Origin: Acidobacteriota bacterium
GTDB taxonomy: Bacteria > Acidobacteriota > Blastocatellia > Pyrinomonadales > Pyrinomonadaceae
DNA: 6,435 bases
Assembly (NCBI GenBank): GCA_963169175.1
Contig: CAUJFK010000342.1
Coordinates: forward strand, 1-6,435
Direction of reading: 5' to 3'
The position numbers were made by a program, and so were the translations under genes. A model generated the notes under the pieces. That model did no database searches, was not told where the DNA came from, and saw nothing but the letters and a program-made list of their open reading frames with translations. This document shows, in pieces, positions 1 through 5,148 of this stretch. Position 1 is the stretch's first letter. The number at the start of each line of letters is the position of its first letter.

Positions 1-699
1 TCCTGCCTGCAACAGTCCACCGAGATTGCACGTAGAAGCGGGCGTTGAGATATTTCGCGGAGCGGGAACTCCGACCGCGAAATCACTACTGTTATTGTCC
101 GTGTCCGTACAGCCGCTGCTGTTTCGCTTTGCCGCGGTCGTGTTGCTCAGGTCGGCGGCACGCGTACCTTCAAAGCATGCTGCGCTGGCGCCATAGCCTA
201 CCAGATCGATGATCGACGAACTGACCGGGCAGGCGCTTGCTGGAAGCTGCTGGGTTGAATTAACAAGGGCGATCTTCCCCGAAGTACCCGAAAGGTTCGG
301 TACAAACGTATTCATACCGACGGTCACTTGCGGCGCGATCAGGTCCGGCGTCGGCAGGGCTGAGCCATTCGCGCCGCCGGTCGCATATTGGATCAGATAA
401 TACTGCCCCGGCTGCAGCGTAATGTTGCCAAGCGGCGTAACAAGCCAATTTGAGCCGCTTGCTGACGCATATTGCGTTGACCAACCGTTAAGGCTAACCG
501 GTTGGTCGCCGCGGTTGAACAACTCGACAAAATCATGCGTATGTGGCGAACCGGCAACGTTGCCACCACCGCCGTAGAACTGGCTGATAACAATGTTCGG
601 TGAAACGAATGCCGGCGAGATCGCTTCCACCCTCGTCCCAACCGGAACGAACACGGCCAATGCCAAAACAAACAAGACTGCTGCGATAATGCTTTTCAT
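1..699 (-). CDS. Secreted lamin tail domain (LTD) protein, 3' end beyond the window
   Basis: This is the N-terminal 233 residues of a secreted protein; the frame is open to base 1, so the C-terminus is missing. Residues 1-26 are a Sec signal peptide (MKSII, then a hydrophobic run, with likely cleavage after VEA). Residues about 36-215 read as a lamin tail domain, an Ig-like beta fold: VISQFYGGGGN at 37-47, DFVELFN at 56-62, SLNGWS at 69-74, LQPGQYYLIQ at 95-104, IDLVGYG at 164-170 and the closing TDTDNNSSDF at 198-207. Four cysteines (157, 175, 197, 224) could form disulfides outside the cytoplasm. Bacterial LTD domains occur alone or ahead of extracellular nuclease, phosphatase or adhesive domains; which applies here cannot be told because the rest is cut off. 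The ATG at 697-699 is fixed by the signal peptide and by AGGAAG five bases upstream. The domain call is firm; the function is unknown. Confidence 0.85.
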   Translation of the reverse strand, partial: MKSIIAAVLFVLALAVFVPVGTRVEAISPAFVSPNIVISQFYGGGGNVAGSPHTHDFVELFNRGDQPVSLNGWSTQYASASGSNWLVTPLGNITLQPGQYYLIQYATGGANGSALPTPDLIAPQVTVGMNTFVPNLSGTSGKIALVNSTQQLPASACPVSSSIIDLVGYGASAACFEGTRAADLSNTTAAKRNSSGCTDTDNNSSDFAVGVPAPRNISTPASTCNLGGLLQAG

Positions 700-704
700 T
701 GATA

Positions 705-710
705 CTTCCT
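705..710 (-). promoter_or_regulatory. Ribosome binding site of the LTD gene
   Basis: AGGAAG on the minus strand lies five bases before the ATG at 699. It is the clearest Shine-Dalgarno-like site in the window and it fixes the start of the LTD gene. Confidence 0.7.
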
Positions 711-752
711 GCTAAAAACTACACGGGCGGCCGATCCGCCGGACGAACTAAC

Positions 753-780
753 CTTTTATCACATTCGTGCCCACTGTCAG
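753..780 (-). promoter_or_regulatory. Weak sigma-70-like promoter candidate for the LTD gene
   Basis: On the minus strand, CTGACA (775-780, 5 of 6 to TTGACA) is followed after 16 bases by TAAAAG (753-758, 4 of 6 to TATAAT). It sits about 55 bases upstream of the LTD start, in a 135-base gap that makes an independent promoter plausible. The -10 match is poor, so this is only a candidate. Confidence 0.25.
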
Positions 781-795
781 AACCCGGAACAGTGG
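771..795. repeat. Perfect 7-bp inverted repeat between the B3-type hydrolase and LTD genes
   Basis: CCACTGT (771-777) pairs with ACAGTGG (789-795) across an 11-base loop. Neither strand has a T-run after it, so it is not a canonical intrinsic terminator. One arm overlaps the candidate -35 box of the LTD gene, so it could be an operator, or a weak 3' hairpin for the hydrolase message that ends at 835. Confidence 0.35.
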
Positions 796-834
796 TGAGG
801 GGCCTCTTCCGCGAACAAGCTACGAGTCCCGCGG

Positions 835-1713
835 TTATCGCTGGGGGTTCGGACTTGCCGCAGACTGGCGTTCGTAAGTCGATTCGATCGCGACCCGGCT
901 TTCCTTCAGAGACCGCCTATATCCGTCCGGATCGACGAACACATTCTCTTCGCCACGCTTCATTCGTTCGATCTTGCCAAGAAGATCGAACTGGCGGCCG
1001 TGCGCGCTAACGAAAATGTCGGGCCGAAGTCTTTCCAGACGCGCGAATGTGGCTTGATAGTCAGAATAGATCGCCGGATATCGCTCATTCTTTACCAGAT
1101 CGTAGCCCGGTGCCGACGTGCTGCAAACGAAGATGGCGGAGAATTGTCTTCCCTTTTCGACGGTCTCGGTCGTCCACGTCGTACAGCCGGGAGTGTGTCC
1201 CGCCGTAATGTTTGCCGTCAGTATCACGCCGCCAAGTTTAACCTTCTTCCCGTCACGGAACGTCGCGTCGGCCCGCGTCCCTTCAAACGGAAAGCGGTCC
1301 CCATAGTTCGGATCAGCTTTCCCGCCGCGTGCCAATAGATCAAAATCAGGCCTGCTAACAAGCAATTTTGCTTTTGTCAGACGCCTGAGTTGGTTTAGGC
1401 CGCTAGCGTGGTCGTAATGCGCATGGCTGTTGAGAAGGATCTTTACATCTTCGACCTTGAATCCGAGTTTTACTATATTTGCGGTTATTTGTGGTACGGT
1501 TTCAATAAAGCCGCTGTCGATCAGAATATGCCCTTTGGGCGTTGTGATCAGATAGGACGTGATGTCACTCGCACCGACATAGTAGATGTTTCCGGCAATA
1601 CGGAACGGCTCCACAGGCTGGTTCCATGAACGCTCCTGTTCGCCCAACTGAGCAAATGTACACAGTGCGGAGAACGCGAGCAGCAGTAAGACAATAGAAA
1701 GTCGTTTCAACAT
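835..1713 (-). CDS. Subclass B3-type metallo-beta-lactamase fold hydrolase, secreted
   Basis: This is a complete 292-residue protein, a normal length for B3 precursors. Residues 1-21 form a signal peptide with likely cleavage after TFA; Cys18 is preceded by Leu, so a lipobox is unlikely. WNQPVEPFRIAGNIYYVG at 30-47 and ILIDSG at 63-68 match the opening strands of B3 enzymes. All expected zinc ligands are present: His97, His99, Asp101 and His102 in the HAHYDH motif, His173 in GHTPG, and His238 in SAHG. The STSAPGY segment at 198-204 lines up with SLSAPGY of the L1 enzyme, so Ser replaces the bridging Asp found in glyoxalase II-type relatives, as in true B3 enzymes. B3 enzymes hydrolyse beta-lactams in the periplasm, but many environmental homologues are untested, so the substrate is inferred. 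The gene starts 16 bases after the pump's stop and has no evident Shine-Dalgarno site, which suggests co-transcription and perhaps translational coupling. Confidence 0.9.
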   Translation of the reverse strand: MLKRLSIVLLLLAFSALCTFAQLGEQERSWNQPVEPFRIAGNIYYVGASDITSYLITTPKGHILIDSGFIETVPQITANIVKLGFKVEDVKILLNSHAHYDHASGLNQLRRLTKAKLLVSRPDFDLLARGGKADPNYGDRFPFEGTRADATFRDGKKVKLGGVILTANITAGHTPGCTTWTTETVEKGRQFSAIFVCSTSAPGYDLVKNERYPAIYSDYQATFARLERLRPDIFVSAHGRQFDLLGKIERMKRGEENVFVDPDGYRRSLKESRVAIESTYERQSAASPNPQR

Positions 1714-1729
1714 ATTTTAGATATCAAGC

Positions 1730-3001
1730 TTACGATGTGGCTGCCTCAGGCCGCTTGCCGTATGTGACCGCAAAATATACCGCCGTGAACATTGCGGCAA
1801 CCATGATCGCGGAGGCGACCCAGAAAGTCCGGTAGATCGTGTGCTCATCAATCTGATCAACAGCGTTGTCCAGCAAGAAGCCCCCGATCATCGGCCCGAC
1901 AGCCCGGGCAAGACTGGCTCCGGACTGCATAACGCCAAGTGAACTGCCCTGACGTTCTTCGTGCGAAACTTTTGAACCCAGGCCCGTCAGCGATGGCGAC
2001 GCAAGCGCATTCCCGAGCGAAAGCAAAACACAGACGCCAAGCAATGCGGGCAAGCCACCGGCCGCCGGGCCGACAAGCGGTATTAGGAACAGGCTTGCCG
2101 CCATGAATAAGCATCCGACTGCCGCCAGCCGCGTTTCACCAAACGCGTTCACGAGCGGGCCATATAGCAGCCCCTGCGCAAGGACCGCGATAACACCAAC
2201 AAAAGCAAATAGATATCCGTTCTGCTCGGCGTTATACCCAAATCGAACCGCGGTATAAAGCACGAATGCATACGTCATTATCGAGAATGATGTAACAAGC
2301 AGAAAGTAAATGGTGTTTATGAATGCAAACGCATGATCACGAAAAAGTATCGCTACCGCCGCAAAGCCACGGCTGGCCTTGCTTGTCACACGGTTGCCGG
2401 GACTCAGTGATTCAGGCAAGAAAAAATAAACCGATGCGGCACTTACGGTAGAAAGGCCGGCAGCGGCATAGAACGGCAGTTGGATACTGAATTTGCTCAA
2501 TATTCCCGCCATTGCCGGTCCGAGAATGAACCCAAGGCCAAAGGCTGCACCAAACATCGCCATTCCTTTTGCCCGATTCTCTTTCGAAGTAACATCGGCA
2601 ATGTAGGCTTGCGCGGCAGAAATGTTTGCACCGGTAATTCCGCTGACGATGCGTCCGACAAAGACGAGTGTGACGGTCGCGGCCAGCCCAATGATCACGT
2701 ATCCCACGGCAGAACCCAGCAAACTAATGAACAAAACGGGCCGCCGGCCGTATTTATCTGATAGGCTTCCCAGAAGCGGAGCAAAAAAGAACTGCATCCA
2801 CGAATAAATGGAAACAATAAACCCGATCTCGACCGGTGTTGCCATGAATGGTTCGTGAAGCGCGTAATATGGCAGTATCGGAATGACCATTCCGAATCCG
2901 ATAAGGTCAATGAACACGATCAGAAAAATGACAAGCAGAGGCGTGGTGAAGAATTTCTCACTGCGCTCCGCGGTTGTCGTCGGGGTTTGAAATGTGCTCA
3001 T
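1730..3001 (-). CDS. TetA-like MFS drug/proton antiporter (DHA1 type)
   Basis: This is a complete 423-residue inner-membrane transporter, the usual size for a 12-helix DHA1 carrier. After a polar 20-residue N-terminus, helix 1 contains FIDLIGFGMVIPILP (30-44) with the conserved Asp32. Loop 2-3 carries motif A, GSLSDKYGRRPV (78-89). RIVSGITGA (117-125) is the motif B region around Arg117, and GAAFGLGFILGPAMAG (151-166) is motif C, typical of drug/proton antiporters. A weaker second motif A copy is GPLVNAFGETR (281-291). These features resemble tetracycline and multidrug exporters, but sequence motifs do not predict the substrate, and tetracycline resistance should not be assumed. The start at 2999-3001 lies about 30 bases downstream of a reasonable promoter; no strong Shine-Dalgarno site is present. 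The gene is followed after 16 bases by the B3-type hydrolase and is divergent from the M61 peptidase gene. Confidence 0.92.
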   Translation of the reverse strand: MSTFQTPTTTAERSEKFFTTPLLVIFLIVFIDLIGFGMVIPILPYYALHEPFMATPVEIGFIVSIYSWMQFFFAPLLGSLSDKYGRRPVLFISLLGSAVGYVIIGLAATVTLVFVGRIVSGITGANISAAQAYIADVTSKENRAKGMAMFGAAFGLGFILGPAMAGILSKFSIQLPFYAAAGLSTVSAASVYFFLPESLSPGNRVTSKASRGFAAVAILFRDHAFAFINTIYFLLVTSFSIMTYAFVLYTAVRFGYNAEQNGYLFAFVGVIAVLAQGLLYGPLVNAFGETRLAAVGCLFMAASLFLIPLVGPAAGGLPALLGVCVLLSLGNALASPSLTGLGSKVSHEERQGSSLGVMQSGASLARAVGPMIGGFLLDNAVDQIDEHTIYRTFWVASAIMVAAMFTAVYFAVTYGKRPEAATS

Positions 3002-3100
3002 ATCGAGTCGCGTTCCCGGCCGGAAGTGTTCAAGCCGAACTTATATAGTAAGATAAACCCAGGCCAAACCTCATCACCCGAAGGGAGATTGTTACCAGGA
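3002..3100. promoter_or_regulatory. Divergent control region between the MFS pump and M61 peptidase genes
   Basis: These 99 bases must drive the pump leftward and probably the peptidase rightward. A leftward promoter candidate lies at 3040-3067. On the plus strand TATAGT (3044-3049) resembles a -10 box and overlaps the leftward -10, but it has no good -35 partner. Two small dyads sit between the leftward -10 and the pump start: CCGGCCGG (3016-3023) and GTTC-N5-GAAC (3028-3040). The latter covers the expected leftward transcription start and could be an operator. No regulator gene is adjacent in the window. Confidence 0.45.
3040..3067 (-). promoter_or_regulatory. Sigma-70-like promoter candidate for the MFS-hydrolase operon
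   Basis: On the minus strand, TTGGCC (3062-3067, 4 of 6 to TTGACA) is followed after 16 bases by TATAAG (3040-3045, 5 of 6 to TATAAT). Transcription would begin near 3033, giving a leader of about 30 bases before the pump's ATG. It is the best promoter match in the window and is in the right place, but it is untested. Confidence 0.45.
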
Positions 3101-4963
3101 ATGTCAAAGATCTTTAACCTATCGGCACTCGTGCTGTTTTCAGCCGCCACACTTTTCACTATGTACCGAGAAACCCCGGCCAAAGCGCGCCCGGCCGTTG
3201 CGGACCCAAAACCGAAAGCCGTTCAAACGCGTGATGCCGCGCCGGAGATCGCCTATACGATCTCGATGTCAAAGCCGTGGACGCACCTACTGGAAGTAGA
3301 AATGCGGATGAAATGGCCCTCGGCCCGACAAACAGTGGATGTAAAAATGCCTGTCTGGACGCCGGGCAGCTACCTCATTCGTGAATATGCCCGCCACGTC
3401 CAGGATTTCGCGGCGAAGTCGGGAGCGTCCCCGCTCGGCTGGAGCAAAATAAACAAGAATACGTGGCGGATCAATGCCGACGGGGCGAAAGAGATAGTAT
3501 TGAACTATCGCGTTTATTCGAACGAACTTACCGTCCGTACGAATGAATTGAACGACGAACACGCATTCTGGAACAATGGGGCGACGCTCATGTTCCCGGC
3601 GGGACAGTTGGCGGCGCCATCGACCGTCACGATTCATCCATATAGCAACTGGAAGATCGCGACCGGCCTACCCAAGGTGGGCGGCCAGGCAAATACCTTT
3701 TCGGCCAAGAACTTCGACATACTTTACGATTCGCCGTTTGAGGTCAGCGATTTTACTGAAATAACGTTCAGTGTTCACGGTAAGCCGCATCGCGTCGTGA
3801 TGAGCGGCGAGGGCAATTATGACCTGCGGCAGATCGCGACGGATATCGCAAAGATCGTCGAGGAAGGCTACAAGATATTCGGCGAACTGCCGTATGACGA
3901 CTATACGTTCATCGTCAACCTGCGTGGCGGGGGCGGTCTTGAACATCTCAATTCAACAGCGCTCCAGTGGAGCCGCTGGGGTTTCAAACCGCAGGCACGG
4001 TACAACGGCTTTCTGGGGCTGGTCGCTCACGAATATTTCCATCTATGGAACGTAAAGCGCATTCGCCCGGACGCCCTTGGTCCGTTCGATTACGAGAATG
4101 AGAACTACACCAAGCTTTTGTGGGTCGCCGAGGGGATGACGTCGTATTACGAAGGAATTCTCACTAGGCGAGCAGGCCTAATAACCGAGAACGCGTTCCT
4201 TGAGGGCAAGGCTTCGATGATCGAGCAGCTTCAGGCACGCCCCGGCCGCTTCGAAACGAGCCTTGAGGAAGCCAGCATGGATGCGTGGATCAAGTATTAT
4301 CGTCAGGATGAGAACTCGATCAACAACCAGATCTCGTATTACGATAAGGGCGACATTGTCAGCATGATGCTGGACATCACGATACGCACGGCCTCAAGTG
4401 GGGCAAAGTCGACCGATGATGTTTTGCGGTATCTCTACAATGAATTTTACAAAAAGGGCCGGAATTATACGCCGCAGGATTTCCAGAAGGCGGCCGAACT
4501 CGCGGCCGGCAAGAGCCTTGATGATTTCTTCTCGAAATATGTTCGCGGCGAAGCCGAAATAGATTATGACGGAATTGTCCGCGGCATCGGCCTGACGATG
4601 AACGTGACTGAGCCGAATCGTTCACGCGCATACCTCGGCGCCGACCTGGCTGAAACCGACGGCCGGCTGACTGTTCGTTCGGTGTCGACGGGTACGCCCG
4701 GGTACGAACAGGGCTTAAATACGGGCGATCAGATCGTAGCGATCGACGGCTACCGAGCGACGCAAACGTTTCTGCAGTCGTACATTGGCGATAAAAAGCC
4801 GAACGATAAAGTGAAGCTGACGATCTTCCGGTTCGACAAATTGCGCGACGTGAACTTTACGCTCGGCAGTAACCAGCGGAAAGACTATAGTTTTGCACCG
4901 GTCGAGAATCCGACGCCGGAGCAGCAGAGGTTATATAAAGACTATCTGAAGGCCGATCTATGA
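3101..4963 (+). CDS. Secreted M61 family metallopeptidase (glycyl aminopeptidase-like) with PDZ domain
   Basis: This is a complete 620-residue zinc peptidase, a typical M61 length. Residues 1-28 look like a signal peptide ending near AKA, followed by a short Pro/Lys-rich spacer. About 50-222 is the beta-rich M61 N-terminal domain (MPVWTPGSYLIREYARHV at 83-100). The catalytic domain spans about 225-495: GGGGLEH (276-282), the zinc motif HEYFH (310-314, with His310, His314 and catalytic Glu311) followed by LWNVKRIRP, Glu344 in WVAEG as the probable third ligand, and SYYDKGDIV (412-420). A PDZ domain covers about 509-590. Characterised M61 enzymes remove N-terminal Gly or Ala; the role here, probably peptide processing in the periplasm, is inferred. 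I chose ATG 3101 because it begins the signal peptide. The frame is open upstream to 2855, but that part lies antisense to the pump. AAGGGAG (3081-3087) is 13 bases away, longer than usual; AGGA directly abuts the ATG. Confidence 0.93.
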   Translation: MSKIFNLSALVLFSAATLFTMYRETPAKARPAVADPKPKAVQTRDAAPEIAYTISMSKPWTHLLEVEMRMKWPSARQTVDVKMPVWTPGSYLIREYARHVQDFAAKSGASPLGWSKINKNTWRINADGAKEIVLNYRVYSNELTVRTNELNDEHAFWNNGATLMFPAGQLAAPSTVTIHPYSNWKIATGLPKVGGQANTFSAKNFDILYDSPFEVSDFTEITFSVHGKPHRVVMSGEGNYDLRQIATDIAKIVEEGYKIFGELPYDDYTFIVNLRGGGGLEHLNSTALQWSRWGFKPQARYNGFLGLVAHEYFHLWNVKRIRPDALGPFDYENENYTKLLWVAEGMTSYYEGILTRRAGLITENAFLEGKASMIEQLQARPGRFETSLEEASMDAWIKYYRQDENSINNQISYYDKGDIVSMMLDITIRTASSGAKSTDDVLRYLYNEFYKKGRNYTPQDFQKAAELAAGKSLDDFFSKYVRGEAEIDYDGIVRGIGLTMNVTEPNRSRAYLGADLAETDGRLTVRSVSTGTPGYEQGLNTGDQIVAIDGYRATQTFLQSYIGDKKPNDKVKLTIFRFDKLRDVNFTLGSNQRKDYSFAPVENPTPEQQRLYKDYLKADL

Positions 4964-5148
4964 GCGAAGAGCTTGAGCGATCGTAGCGATCGTGTCGCAA
5001 GGCATATGTCTGTCGTTTGTGCAGCTTCGAGCCTTCGGACGTAGAATAGCGCCAACATTGAGCAAGACTAATCGTCTGGTCAACGGCGAGACAGCCGACA
5101 GATGCCAATTTTTGCTTACACGCGAACGTGATCCCAAACTTGAGAACA
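4964..5148. other. Intergenic gap between M61 peptidase and PD40 lipoprotein genes
   Basis: I see no convincing gene in these 185 bases. An ATG overlapping the M61 stop (ATGA at 4960-4963) opens an eight-codon frame, MSEELERS, ending in TAG at 4984-4986. A weak promoter-like pair, TTGTGC (5017-5022) and TAGAAT (5042-5047), has a long 19-base spacer and could serve the lipoprotein. The frame of the lipoprotein is open back to 5062, but this stretch contains no ATG in that frame. Confidence 0.4.
4977..4994. repeat. Tandem 9-base repeat forming a short hairpin after the M61 gene
   Basis: GCGATCGTA and GCGATCGTG lie directly in tandem. Because CGATCG is its own complement, the copies at 4978-4983 and 4987-4992 can pair as a 6-bp stem with a three-base loop, 14 bases after the M61 stop. 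There is no T-run, so a role as terminator or 3' end stabiliser is only possible. Confidence 0.4.

Noticed and set aside
699..1338. Plus-strand open frames opposite the B3-type hydrolase and into the gap
   Set aside because: The translations resemble no known fold, and the opposite strand encodes a motif-complete enzyme, so these are shadows.
2855..3100. An 82-residue upstream extension of the M61 peptidase reading frame
   Set aside because: It lies antisense to the start of the MFS gene, reads as polar and unrelated to M61 proteins, and would bury the clear signal peptide that begins at ATG 3101.
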